Source: Maniola hyperantus
Taxonomy: Eukaryota; Arthropoda; Insecta; Lepidoptera; Nymphalidae
NCBI RefSeq assembly: GCF_902806685.2
Contig: NC_048556.1
Coordinates: 992,001 to 1,056,000, forward strand
Direction of reading: 5' to 3'
DNA length: 64,000 bases
Position numbers and translations under genes: made by a program
The notes under the pieces: generated by a model
Database searches by the model: none
What the model saw: only the letters and a program-made list of their open reading frames with translations
Told to the model about the DNA's origin: nothing
Shown here: one piece after another, positions 42,180-52,535 of the stretch
Numbering within the stretch: the stretch's first letter is position 1
Layout: each line of letters opens with the position of its first letter

Positions 42180-42620
42180 AAAAACCGGTCAAGTGCGAGT
42201 CAGACTCGCGCACTGAGGGTTCCGTACTACAATCGTATTTTGTCGACATTTTGCATGATAAAATCAAAATCTATTATGCCTAAAAATAAATAAAAATCTG
42301 TTTTAGAGTGTACAAGTAAAGCCCTGTTAAATGATACCCCACTTGGTATACTTAGTAATCTAACTTTGAAAGTTGAAAATAGCTATCCTATTTGTTCATG
42401 AACACATTTTAATTTTTTTCTTGTGATGTACCTAACCACAAATTCACGGTTTTCAGATTTTTCCTCTCATTTTTGCTATAAGAGAGACCTACCTTCCTGC
42501 CAAATTTCATGATTCTAGGTCAACGGGCAGTACCTACCCTATAGATTTCTTAACAGACAGACAGACAGACAACAAAGTGAAAAGTTCCATTTTTCCCTTT
42601 GAGGTACGGAACCCTAAAAA
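42180..42620 (-). repeat. FAM-I repeat, near full length, inverted
   Basis: A mirror of 41498-41935 at about 250 bp distance: AACCGGTCAAGTGCGAGTC at the left and TGAGGTACGGAACCCTAAAA at the right. The two copies together form a large inverted pair. Confidence 0.7.
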
Positions 42621-42721
42621 CCTGAGATGAGAAGATTTTGATAAATTAAGCAGTTGCGAGCTAAAAATAAATTTGGATTTTTTTATTGTACTAAGTACCT
42701 ACCTACCTATTTAACATGTGG

Positions 42722-43207
42722 TTATAAGACGGCGGCCTTCGATCCGTGATAACACGGTTCGATCCCGGGCTCAGTTAACTTTTCGAAGTTAAGTAATATA
42801 TACCTATTGTGTTTAAACAATTAATTATTTCACTTGCTTTAACAATGAAGGGAAACATCGTGAAGAAACCTGCCAATCTGAGAATTTTCTATCACGGTCT
42901 CAAAGGTTAGAGCCTCAATAGCTCAACTGGTAAAGAAGTGGACTGAAAATCGAAAGGTCGACGGTTCAAACCCCGTCCGTTACACTATTGTCGTACCTAC
43001 TCCTAGCACAAGCCTGACGCTTAGTTGGAGACGAAAGGGGAAATATTCTTTAAAAAAAGTGTGTAAAATCTGCCAATCCACACTTGGGCAGTGTGATAGA
43101 TTATGGCCTACACCCTTCTCATTCTGAGGGAAGACCCGTGCTTAGTAGAGGGCTGTTGTCGCCGGCCCACTACTGAACACAGTGCGGCGATGGGTTGAGT
43201 TGATGAT
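42722..43207 (+). mobile_element. SINE-1 with SINE-3 nested inside
   Basis: The SINE-1 head (GGTTCGATCCCGGGC B-box at about 42756) and mid-body run to CACGGTCTCAAAGG at 42905, then resume with AGTGTGTAAAATCTGCCAAT at 43059 and end GCGATGGGTTGAGTTGATGA. Confidence 0.75.
42906..43057 (+). mobile_element. SINE-3 (tRNA-Phe-like head)
   Basis: TAGCTCAACTGGTAAAGAAG, GACTGAAAATCGAAAGGTC and GGTTCAAACCCC, then the CGTACCTACTCCTAGCACAA body and an A-rich end. Younger than the SINE-1 it interrupts. Confidence 0.75.
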
Positions 43208-43258
43208 GGGTAGACTCAGTTATCAGGCGCATATGAAATACATAGGTAATAGGTACCT

Positions 43259-43404
43259 ATAGTTCGCGACAGGTAGAGATGACCATCGGGGTATGAGGCG
43301 GGGGATGCCCCGCACATCCGCACAGCCCCTGCGGCCGAGCGTGGGGGACGGGCGGGTTTGTGGGGCATTCCCTCCCCGATTGCCATCTCAAACTATCGCG
43401 TATA
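43259..43404. mobile_element. M7 GC-rich inverted-repeat element
   Basis: TTCGCGACAGGTAGAGATG and CATCTCAAACTATCGCG ends. ATCGGGGTATGAGGCGGGGG is shared with 40671-40826. Confidence 0.75.
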
Positions 43405-43845
43405 GTGCGCGAGCGATCAACATTTTTTTTCCATAGAAATTTTATTTTCAGACTTTGGACTCTTAAAATCAAAGAAGAAAGGAAGGGTATTAAGTGGGTG
43501 TCTCTGTTTTTTTTCTTATTTCTTACAATAAAATAAACAAAGTTTAGAATATTTAGATTTAGTCATCGATAACTAAAAATTACGCATCAACTAAAAACTA
43601 ATAAAGCCGACCGCAGACCGTCGGCCGAGCCATAAATAAGTGGAACATATAAATAAATAAATATAGGAATAAATCCGTCGTTATTTATGTCATTGTGGCG
43701 TGCAATGGCGATTTAATGACGCCTCGACAGACAGGCGGACGGATTATTGTCAGTGATATTAGTAATAAAATATACCAACGAGTATCAAGCCCAAAAGTCG
43801 TCTCATAGCACTCTTGACAGATACATAGTCTTACTAAAAAGCGTA
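43405..43845. promoter_or_regulatory. Unique-looking DNA with a candidate regulatory block
   Basis: 43600-43770 (GCCATAAATAAGTGG, TTATTTATGTCATTGTGGCG, GGCGATTTAATGACGCC, GGACGGATTATTGTC) has mixed composition, caudal/AbdB-like ATAAA sites and TAATGA/GGATTA sites. No repeat match was seen. Regulatory role is inference. Confidence 0.25.
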
Positions 43846-43847
43846 TG

Positions 43848-44062
43848 GCTGTGTAGAAACCAAGGGGGTATGTATGGGTTTAATAAAAACTGCCAATAAA
43901 AACTGCCATATCCCCTCCAGGTTAGCCCGCTTGCATCTTAGACTACTTCATCACTTATAATTTTTTTTTTTTGTTTATTTAAATGTAATCAACATTCAAT
44001 TAATTAATTAATAACTTACCACCAGGTAAGATTGTCAAGGTCTAATTTTTATCAGAATACAA
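43848..44062 (+). mobile_element. SINE-2 3' part with a small insertion
   Basis: GTGTAGAAACCAAGGGGGTA, CCTCCAGGTTAGCCCGC and ACCACCAGGTAAGATTG. The phrase TCACTTACCACC is split by about 56 bp (43958-44013), flanked by ACTTA on each side. On the minus strand this insertion ends AAATAAAC plus about 13 A, resembling a retroposed polyadenylated 3' end. Confidence 0.65.
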
Positions 44063-45035
44063 ATAAATAAAAGAAAATGTATCTATTTAAGGATGAATTC
44101 TGATCATAAATTACATTTTGCCGACCTTGCAGAAGAAAGACGAAACATATTTTTGTGAATGTCAATTTTTATAACCAACCTTTTATTTGTTGAAAAATCA
44201 AAAGTATTTATTTCATGAAGGCCAATAATAATTGGTTCGGAAAGTAGATGCTACTGAAAATTCCGATGTACATGAAAGCAGATGAATAAATGAAATGAAA
44301 TGAAAACCGTTGGCAAGCAATTACGTATTGTATTGCTAAGTAAAATAATTCAACGTTTGTTCATTCAAAATGATTTAGGATTTTTTTGCGTATGTTTAAA
44401 CAACACAGTGAAAAAATCATAGCCACGACCACACAAGAAGAATGAAATAAAATAATGTCTACGGCACAAGAGTTAAGACATCGAAAATATAATAAGACCT
44501 TATGTTTCGCAATTATAATAAGGATACTTATGTTTATGGGTACTGATTTTGATGTGACGACTGGATTTCGTTTAAAACCAAGTGGTCTCATAGTTTGGCA
44601 AAGTGTAACCGTTACGTATAACTTCTCCTTCTCAAAGGGAGAGGCTGTGTGGCCTTTTGGATATTAGTAATAAAACATACCATCTGACCGTATTTCACTA
44701 AGCGGAGGTGTTATTGAATATCAAACGACTTCAAACCTTAACCTGCACAAACAAAGGTTATTTTTAACTGCAGGATCTTAATTACGCTTGTAAAAATTAG
44801 TCGTTTTAATTTTTTTATTGTCTAATTTTATTTTCTTCGGCCCTATTCTGTTGAGATGGAGTTAAGATACGGTTTAAGGAGATTATTTTAATTATCGTAA
44901 TTTGGTTGATTCGATTAAAGATTATTTTTTTAGCCTGCCAACCTATGGAAAGCTAGTTGCCGACTGCTGTAGAGTGTAGAAGAACAAAAAACTATTGTAG
45001 AACACTATATTCTAATCCGAATCCTAATCCTAATA
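44063..45035. other. No recognised feature
   Basis: AT-rich non-coding. Short frames at 44361-44667 lie on both strands of the same DNA and show no motif. Confidence 0.4.
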
Positions 45036-45241
45036 TCCTAATAAAATAATATTATAAATGTGAAAGTGTGGATGTTTGGATGTTTGTTACTCAAGCACGC
45101 AAAAACGGCTGAATGGCTTTGGATGAAATTTGGAATGGAGATAGATTATACCCTGGATTAACACATAAGCTACTTTTTATCCCGGAAAATTAAAGAGTTC
45201 CCGCGGGATTTTGAAAAACGTAAATCCACGCGGATGAAGTC
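45036..45241 (+). mobile_element. HEL-A Helitron, 3' end lost
   Basis: TCCTAATAAAATAATATTAT start, the ACTCAAGCACGCAAAAACGG core and the ACTTTTTATCCCGGAAAATT block, broken inside GCGGATGAAGTC. Confidence 0.75.
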
Positions 45242-45296
45242 AAAGAATAAAGAATGCTATTCAGACGTCATTTGTGTTGAGTTACTTATTAACAAA

Positions 45297-45478
45297 CTAG
45301 CTGATGCCCGCGACTTCGTACGCGTAAAATGTAGGTCACGCTCCAGGTCTTAAACTATACTCATGCAAAAATCTCGTCGATCCGTTGCTCCGTTGCGACG
45401 TGATAGAAAGACAAACCAACAAACCAATAAGCCAACAAACGAACAAATAAACACACTTACAATAAAGGTACCTACTGA
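45297..45478 (-). mobile_element. HEL-A Helitron (TCAGTA subtype), full length
   Basis: CTAGCTGATGCCCGCGACTT at the left. On the minus strand it starts TCAGTAGGTACCTTTATTG after an A. Confidence 0.8.
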
Positions 45479-45519
45479 TTATATACTTACAGTTACACCT
45501 ATGGACTATAGAAGTTGTA

Positions 45520-45800
45520 CTAGCTTAGTGATTAGGACGTCCGCCTCCTAATCGGAGGTCGGGGGCTCGATCCCGGGCTCGCACCTCTTAACTTTTCGAA
45601 GTTATGTGCGTTTTAAGTAAATAAATATCACTTGCTTTAACGTTGAAGGAAAACATCGTGAGGAAACCTGCATGCCTGAGAGTTCTCCACAATGTTCTCA
45701 AAGGTGTCAAGTCTGCCAATCTGAACTTGGCCAGCGTGGTAGACAAAGTCTAAAAACCGCTCTGAGAGGGGAGACCCGTGCTCTGTAGTACTTATCGGCG
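45520..45800 (+). mobile_element. SINE-1, full length
   Basis: The tRNA-like head has TAGCTTAGTGATTAGGACG (A-box region) and GGGGCTCGATCCCGGGC (B-box). Then TTAACTTTTCGAAGTTATGT, TATCACTTGCTTTAACGTTG, GAGGAAACCTGCATGCCTGA, and a 3' body ending near CGTGCTCTGTAGTAC. The GAT tail has been lost. Confidence 0.75.
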
Positions 45801-45865
45801 TACTTAATTTATTTCTTATTCTTGGTATACCATCACAGAAGTATAGTGTCATATAGTGTCACTTG

Positions 45866-46036
45866 TTTGTTGTGGGCTCTTCTCAGACCTGGGCGCGTTT
45901 GGAACCCTCGTAGCTTTAGTTTTAAGTTTGCGTAATAATCATCACCACTATATCTTACAAATCTAACATCTGACTATCAAAAAGAGAAATTTGCTATCTA
46001 TTTTGAATAAATCATTTGACTTTGACTTTGAAGACT
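45866..46036 (+). repeat. R-P retroelement 3' end
   Basis: GTGGGCTCTTCTCAGACCTG, GTTTGGAACCCTCGTAGC and AATAAATCATTTGACTTTGA with a TTTGAC tandem tail. Confidence 0.7.
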
Positions 46037-46249
46037 ATAACATATCTGTGACAATTTGCAAGAAATTGCATTCTATTTTTAAAAAGTATATTCAAATAGA
46101 TTAAGAAATGTAGGTACTGCAGTCTCCCAAAACAACAACAGTCCATCCTTACATTCCGAACGCATCGGCACCAATAAAAACATTGATAATAATTCCGTTT
46201 TAGAGCCTCGAGCCGGCGATAAAGCCTCAGCGACTAGCGAGGCACTGAG

Positions 46250-46414
46250 GCGAGGCACGCATTAAAACATTTTAAAATGTCATAAATAACGCCCTTAACG
46301 GCTGAGACATGATCCGCTATTAATCACGACTTCAATTTAATGCTACTTTTTATTACATGTAAATGAGCGGTGTGCGCGTACCTTTATGTACGCGAGCCCT
46401 TTTATATTGTACGA
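46250..46414. promoter_or_regulatory. Candidate cis-regulatory block
   Basis: GTCATAAATAACGCCC, GCTATTAATCACGAC, ATTTAATGCTAC and TTTATTACATGTAAATGAGC lie in mixed-composition DNA without a repeat match. Homeodomain-type cores are dense. Function inferred. Confidence 0.25.
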
Positions 46415-46640
46415 CTAGATATGCCCGCGACTTCGTTCGCGTAGAGTGTAAGACTACACAAATTTCAACCCCCTATTTTTTAGGGGGTTGAATTTTCAAA
46501 AATCTTTTCTTAACGGATGTCTACGTCATTATTAAGAGCTATCTGCATGCCAAATTTCAGCCCGCTCCGTCCAGTAGTTTGAGATGTGCGTTGATAGATC
46601 AGTCAGTCAGTCAGTCACCTTTTCCTTTTATATATTTAGA
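46415..46640 (-). mobile_element. HEL-B Helitron, full length
   Basis: CTAGATATGCCCGCGACTTC at the left and CTTTTATATATTTAGA followed by T at the right, giving the A|TC...CTAG|T insertion pattern on the minus strand. Confidence 0.85.
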
Positions 46641-47100
46641 TTATACTGTAAGGACAGTGTACATTATGGTAAAATAAATGGTGAATAAATGATAAATGTA
46701 TATTGAGATTTATATGAAACTGTTGATGACAAATCGTAAAACACAATGCCAAATACATCTCTACCCATCTCTAGTTTGGTGGATACCAGACCTTAGTAGT
46801 GGATTTAGTGAACGATATCAAAGAAAAGGCAATAGTTTAGGTATGTATAACAAGTCAATAAGTAGACGTACAAAGTCTAGTTCGTCATTGCGTCGTCGAC
46901 AAGTCGTCGTCTCATTCGACAAAAAGTCGTGAAGTATAAAAGATTCATTACGCATTGGTATTCGATAATTAACTTAACATGTACTACAACTTTAACTTAA
47001 TTCATATACTTAGTAGGTACATAGTATGTAAAGCCATTCCGGAATATTTAGACTACTGATATTTTTATGAGAATAGAAAATAAGCTAAGTAAGTTAATAG
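46641..47100. other. No recognised feature
   Basis: AT-rich. The short plus-strand frame at 46696-46932 lacks any motif. Confidence 0.4.
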
Positions 47101-47118
47101 CTTGGTGGTTAAGACGTC

Positions 47119-47327
47119 ATCATCATCATCATCAACCGACAGACATCCACAGCTGGACATAGGTCTCTTGTAGGGACTTCCACACGCCACGGTCTTGCGC
47201 CGCCTGGATCCAGCGGCTCCCTGCTACTCGTCTGATGTCGTCCGTCCACCTAGTGGGGGGTCTTCTAACGCTGCGTCTTCCGGTGCGAGGTCGCCATTCC
47301 AGCACCTTGGTACCCCAACGTCTAACT
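47119..47327 (-). mobile_element. RTE retrotransposon 3' end with 11-bp target duplication
   Basis: The minus strand encodes RRWGTKVLEWRPRTGRRSVR, then RPPTRWTDDIRRVAGSRW, QAAQDRGVWKSL and TYVQLWMSVG-stop, the recognisable C-terminus of RTE polyproteins, followed by a (GAT)n tail. It is flanked by GTTAAGACGTC at 47108-47118 and 47328-47338. The target is a SINE-1 head. The copy is heavily 5'-truncated. Confidence 0.85.
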
Positions 47328-47480
47328 GTTAAGACGTCGTCAGCCTCCAATTCGGGACCTTCTCCCGAAGGGGTTCCGATCACCTTTAACTTTTCGTAGA
47401 ACCATGCCTAATGACTCAATAGGGTGAGTGAACTGTGAAGTTTAACAATCCGGATTTGGTCAGCTTGGTGGACTTAGTCA
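47328..47480 (+). mobile_element. SINE-1 remnant downstream of the RTE insertion
   Basis: The head resumes (GTTAAGACGTCGTCAGCCTC), then CACCTTTAACTTTTCGTAGA and CGGATTTGGTCAGCTTGGTG. Confidence 0.6.
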
Positions 47481-47523
47481 CGTTAGTGTCTAGTGTCACT
47501 AGTGTCTACTACCTAATGCAATA

Positions 47524-47693
47524 GCCGGCAGAAAATATTGTACATCGACATTTAGAATGAGATTTCGGCTTCGTAGAGCGTGTCTCTGTCACTCATACCT
47601 ACATATATGTGACGTTTTGTCGGTCTCAACGACAACGCTCTACAAAACCGTTATCTCTTTCTAATGTCAATGTACTTAATATTTCCAGCCGGG
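47524..47693. mobile_element. M6 inverted-repeat element, most complete copy
   Basis: Left GCCGGCAGAAAATATTGTAC and GGCTTCGTAGAGCGTGTCTC. Right CGACAACGCTCTACAAAACC and CTTAATATTTCCAGCCGG. Confidence 0.8.
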
Positions 47694-48260
47694 TACTGTA
47701 ATAATTTTATAGACTTCGCAATCGTTCGCAAATGTGTCATTTTAGCCACATTTGCTCAGTTGGTGTTGTCGTATAATAAGTATTTTAATGACCGATAAAT
47801 TTATTAAGTGGGTAATTAAAATAACCATTAAAATATAAAAACGCTGATAAATATAGAAAAGTTGTAACTAGACCACCTTGCAACATAAATCATACCTACT
47901 GCGAAAAGTTAAAGTTTCATTTTACTCGCACCCCCATTTGCCTACTCATTAATTGGACGCCTTATATATACTTTGATTGATTGGCAGGTGACGCGGTTAT
48001 GTAAATATAATAAATAACTTTGAGTAATAAATCTAGTTTACTTTATTGCTATTTTAATTCGTATAATTCCCGCAAAATGCTATTGCGTTGGAACCATGTC
48101 TCATTAACATCGACATAACGTCATTTAACGTATATTTAAGTAAAAATATACCATCAGCTCGAAACTTCATTCCACCCGCCTTTTTCCACAACCACCTACA
48201 TACCTCAATTTGTCATGTTGATTTATCAAACTGACTGTATGTAAAAGTGTCGTATGTTAG
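47694..48260. promoter_or_regulatory. Unique-looking DNA with candidate enhancer motifs
   Basis: At 47940-48130: CATTAATTGGACGCC, CTTTGATTGATTGGCAGGTG and GACGCGGTTATGTAAATA. TGATTGAT fits an Exd/Pbx-Hox composite site, CAGGTG is an E-box, and ATTAATTGG is a homeodomain site. No repeat match in the window. Regulatory role is inference. Confidence 0.3.
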
Positions 48261-48274
48261 TTAGTGGCTATAGT

Positions 48275-48400
48275 GAACATAGATTGGCAGTAAAGCAGGC
48301 GCGAGTGGCGAGGCGGAGGAGCAATAAGTATAATTAACAATTAGCACACACTCGCGAAGCCTGCCTCTAAATAATTATTGCTGCTGCACTATATTATTAA
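48275..48400. promoter_or_regulatory. Imperfect inverted repeat around homeodomain-type sites
   Basis: GCAGGCGCGAGTG at about 48296 and CACTCGCGAAGCCTGCC at about 48350 form an imperfect inverted pair flanking AATAAGTATAATTAACAATT. It could be a small MITE or a regulatory block. No second copy seen. Confidence 0.3.
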
Positions 48401-48785
48401 CTGAATATCCTTCTTTCTACTTACTAGCTGCTGTACACGGTTTCACGCGCATAAAATAGGATCTCAAAGAAATCTAAAAAAACATTTTTCCATGTACGAC
48501 AACTAAGCAGTAAGCTACTCATAAACTGTCTTATGCTGTCTAACGTCTGTGAACTCTGCAAATAAATTTTAAGTAAGTAGGTATAGATAATTCTTAATAA
48601 GAATTATTACTTTCTAAATCCGAATCGGTACACTTTTAACAATTATAATGTGGCTCGGCAAACTCCTGACTCCTGAACAATAAAATTACGTTCATTTTGG
48701 ACATATTTTAATCGTAACATACCTAGTTTTGATAGACAAAAATGGGGATGAAAAAATGATGCGTGCCTTGTGTGCCATCTTCGTA

Positions 48786-48945
48786 CGCTAACTGACCAAT
48801 CGAAAAGTGTGCAATGTTACCCAACAGGGGTGTTACGGATATTCGCATCCGCATCCGCAAATGCGGAACATTCGCATTAATTTAGACATCCGCAACCACG
48901 GGTGTCAAAATATTGGCACCCGCAACAACCCTGCTGCGCGATTGC
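48786..48945 (-). repeat. Repeat R-R
   Basis: Reverse complement of 586-745: CGCATCCGCATCCGCAAATG and GACATCCGCAACC. It abuts an M1 copy. Confidence 0.65.
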
Positions 48946-48950
48946 GGTAC

Positions 48951-49112
48951 AATGACAGCTACAATGTCACGATCGCAATCACCTCTGATTGGTTGACGCT
49001 TGCTCACTATTGGCTACAATGCATTGTTGCAACAAGAATCGCACAAATTCAGCCAATAACAACAATTGAGATTGTAATAATGATTGATGCAGGTTTTACG
49101 GAATCGCCCCAC
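48951..49112 (+). mobile_element. M1 element, slightly diverged
   Basis: ATGACAGCTACAATGTCACG to GGAATCGCCCCACAG, with several substitutions against the two near-identical copies, so it is older. Confidence 0.75.
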
Positions 49113-49404
49113 AGATATCTACCGACAGACTTGATGATTATTTTTACAAGAGACCGAAGTACGTCTGGGTGTTTATAGCGCTATCAGTTCACAAGCAAAG
49201 GCATCATTGCAATAAATTCGTCCGCCTGTAATGATTTTGATTGCGATTGTAAAGATGCATCTTTCATTGATTGATTGATTGAAATATCACACAACGACTG
49301 TTGTTTACAGCCGATGTTTTATGTTTGTGTGTGCACTATCAATATCTGTTCGGGCATATAGAAGATATGGTGAAAGAAACACATACCTATATGCACCCTG
49401 AAAA

Positions 49405-49482
49405 AATTGCAATGCATTGTTGCAACAAGAATCGCACAAATTCAGCCAATCAGCACAATTGAGATTATAATAATGACCGCTC
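49405..49482 (+). repeat. M1 partial copy
   Basis: Only the middle: AATGCATTGTTGCAACAAGA to AATTGAGATTATAATAATGA. Confidence 0.65.
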
Positions 49483-49834
49483 TGTCAAAAACATACTTAA
49501 TGCTGTTATTTTGTAGTAATTATTTGTGTTTAAAACAACAAAATAATAATAATATTAAAGGGTTAATCGTTAATCCAAAATCGATTTCAATAACAATATT
49601 TTAATCGGAATCGATCTGAATCGGTTTATTGCTGTCATAAATAAGTATTTTACTACTCGAAATGGATCAAATTACATTTATGAGGTAGATAAAGTGATTA
49701 ACTGAGATTTTTCGATGTCAATCATTAAGTTTGTATCTACCTACAACTACCTAAATATAAAATTCTCAGTATACACCGTAGGTAATATACTTAGTTCACT
49801 CTGGTATAAGGTTCTTGAAAAGAAAAAATACTTA
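49483..49834. other. No recognised feature
   Basis: AT-rich non-coding DNA. Confidence 0.4.
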
Positions 49835-49976
49835 AAAATAAAAATGTTTTTATTCAATTAAACTTTTACAAGTATTTTCGAATCGTCAACTGCATCTACC
49901 ACTGGTTCGGAATGCCTTTCCGACCGAGAAGAACCCGCTAGAAACTTGGCGGTTGCTCTTTTCAAAGACAACTCAG
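49835..49976 (-). repeat. R-C retroelement 3' end
   Basis: TTTTTATTCAATTAAACTTT, ACTTTTACAAGTATTTTCGA, CTACCACTGGTTCGGAATGC and GGCGGTTGCTCTTTTCAAAG. Confidence 0.65.
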
Positions 49977-50329
49977 AGTCACCATTCCACGCGGACGAAG
50001 TCGCGTGTAAAAGCCAGTGGGTGCCTAATAAACACACGTTTCGACAGAGTCTCGTAGAGTCGATCAATCTGATTAGTATTTACGAGGCTTTGTTTTAGGC
50101 CGTCACTTTTATGGCACGTCTTATTTATAGGACATTAATAAAACTATTTGATCTCTCCACTTTGGGGTTATTTGATTTGTTTTTTTGTTACAAACAAATC
50201 GATATACAGTCGAACAATGTGTGTTCTTGTTAAGAAAGTGTATTTAATATTAACCGACTTAAAACAAGGGAGGTTAAATTACATTTTGACGACGACATCA
50301 CAACACCTAGGTAGGTACCTTTTTCTTGC
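49977..50329. other. HEL scrap and unclassified DNA
   Basis: Near 49985, CACGCGGACGAAGTCGCGTG is a lone Helitron terminal hairpin on the plus strand. The rest is unassigned. Confidence 0.4.
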
Positions 50330-50432
50330 ATAGCCGTCAAAATCGGTTAAACGAATGAGCTGTAAAAAGCTAGCAGACAGACAGGTACACAAACTTTTGC
50401 ATTTATAATACTTACATACCTATTAGTATGGA
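50330..50432 (-). mobile_element. HEL-A 5' fragment
   Basis: On the minus strand, TCCATACTAATAGGTATGTA and CTGTCTGTCTGCTAGC, with the 3' half absent. Confidence 0.6.
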
Positions 50433-50499
50433 TTTTTTGATACAAGTAGGTAAGTTTGGTAAAAGTAATTTTTCTTGCATAACCTCTTTTTTCACATAC

Positions 50500-50819
50500 A
50501 AGTTAGGCCTTGACTGTAATCTCACCTGGTGGTAAGTGATGATGCAATCTAAGATGGATGCGGGCTAACCTGGAAGAGGTATGGTAGTTTTTATTAAACC
50601 CATGCCCCTTTGGTTTCTACACGGCATCGTACCGGAACGCTAAATCGGTTGGCGGTACGGGTTTGCCGGTAGGGTGGTAACTAGCCACGGCCGAAGCCTC
50701 CCACAAGTCCAGACCAGAAATTCAGAAATTATTAAATTCCAAACCTCTGCCGGGAATCGAACCCGGGACCTCAAACTAACAAGACCACAGCGCTTACCAC
50801 TGCGCCAGGGAGGTCGTCG
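50500..50819 (-). mobile_element. SINE-2, near full length
   Basis: CAAGTTAGGCCTTGACTG at the left. The B-box GGGAATCGAACCCGGG and A-box region GCGCTTACCACTGCGCCAGG are at the right. Confidence 0.75.
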
Positions 50820-50824
50820 AACCT

Positions 50825-51569
50825 AATCCATACCTCGATACTAATATTATATCGCGGTAGTCACCCGCATGCTCGTTTGCTCACAATTTTTTTTTTAAAT
50901 TAAAAATGTTGCGTAACCACAAAATATACCTAATGTACCTAATAAACCAACTTTAAAACAATATTTTGAAAACCTAGATTTATGATGTCAAAACGTCAAT
51001 ATTTACGACAAATGTGGAACCCACGAGCTGCTATTAGGCTAAGCTCAACAATAAAGAATCTGATTTTAATTAGCCTCAGCGCGCGAGTGGGTGCGCACAT
51101 AAATCACACCGACGGACAGACGGACGGACGGACGCAGTAAATCTGTTCAAGCGTGGATCACTCACCGGTAGGTATGCTGAGTTATTTTACGTCAGTGATG
51201 TGGTTAGTCTGTGAATTTGTTGAAATAGGTACCTAAATTTATTATTGTTATTATAAACTGTGCCAATTTCGACCAATTGGAATTTTCGAAATGTAATACG
51301 TAAGTATGCCTTGATTTTATATTGTTGTTTATAATTTTCTCCACTTGCTCGAAAATTGCGACAACTTATTTAAAAAAATAATCAGTCAAGTGCGAATAGG
51401 ACTCGTAAATATGAGTACCTAGGTACTTAGTTTCGAGCTATTCATCTTACCTAACTGGTAGTACGGTAATGTTATCATACAGTATTGTAACTCGGCCGTA
51501 TCTTTGAAATAGGTAAATACCTACAGCAGTTCGGTACGTAAACATGCGATAGGGCTGCCCGCCTTTCTA
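50825..51569. other. Mostly unclassified
   Basis: 51040-51135 (TTTTAATTAGCCTCAGCGCG, GCACATAAATCACACC, then GGACGGAC tandem) is mixed-composition DNA that may be unique. No gene. Confidence 0.35.
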
Positions 51570-51906
51570 GGGTTTTTTTTTTTTTTTAATTTTATTCAGA
51601 TACAAGTTAGCCCTTGATTGCATTCTCACCTGGTGGTAAGTGATGATGCAGTCTAAGATGATAGCGGGCTAACCTGGAAGGGGTATGACAGTTTTTATTA
51701 AACCCATACCCCTTTGGTTTCTACACGGCATCGTACCGGAACGCTAAATCGCTTGGCGGCACGGCTTTGCTGGTAGGGTGGTAACTAGCCACGGCCGAAG
51801 CCCAGAAATTCAGAAATTATAAAATTCCAAACCTCTGCCAGGAATCGAACCCGGGACCTCCCACTATTAAGACCACAGCGCTCACCACTGCGCCAGGGAG
51901 GTCGTC
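51570..51906 (-). mobile_element. SINE-2, full length
   Basis: Poly-T start, ATTCAGATACAAGTTAGCCC, the full body, and CACTGCGCCAGGGAGGTCGT at the right. Very close to 50500-50819, so both are young. Confidence 0.8.
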
Positions 51907-52269
51907 AAAAAGGTAGAGGTAAAGGAGGTAATTAAAAAAAAACTTATCTCCGGATGCGTTAATGAAGAATTCATGCAACCAAAAACAGCACAATATTTCT
52001 TACTCGTCATACTAAGTAAATATGTAGGTACTCATATGAACTTATTTTAGTGGAAAAATCGCGCGGTTATTAAAAAACAAAACACCATCCGTTCGTCACT
52101 GCGGCACAGTCGCGAGTGGCAGTGTCCCGAGCACATCTCGAGATCGAGGCGCGTAGGTATACCTACCTCGCGTTTCGTCCGTTTGTATGAAGTTGGAATA
52201 CTGTATATAACATTACCGTGCTGGTAGGTACTTACATTGTAAGTAGCAATAGAGAAAAACAGCAATAAG

Positions 52270-52535
52270 AACTAGCGCGCACCACGGTAAATTTCCGTAC
52301 GTTTTTCCCCGCAAAATCTGTGAACTACAGATCTACATGCGGCATTAATTCCGCATCGTTGCTCGTGTCGTCGTTAGTGTTTTTATATATATACTATCTA
52401 TTTATCTAATTGTAACCGTTTGTCTCTAAAAATTAAATTAAATTAAATTAAATTAAATCGTACCTATTTAAATTCAAGTTTACGCATTTTAAAACGCACC
52501 GCAACTCACCGCACCGCCGTGGTGCGCGCTTGGCT
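52270..52535. mobile_element. M12 inverted-repeat element
   Basis: ACTAGCGCGCACCACGG at the left pairs with CCGTGGTGCGCGC at the right. The interior has GCGGCATTAATTCCGCA and an (AAATT)n microsatellite at 52431-52458. Confidence 0.65.

Noticed and set aside
47132..47383. 83-codon minus-strand frame as a host gene
   Set aside because: It is the RTE C-terminus, and its first codons run into the SINE-1 target.
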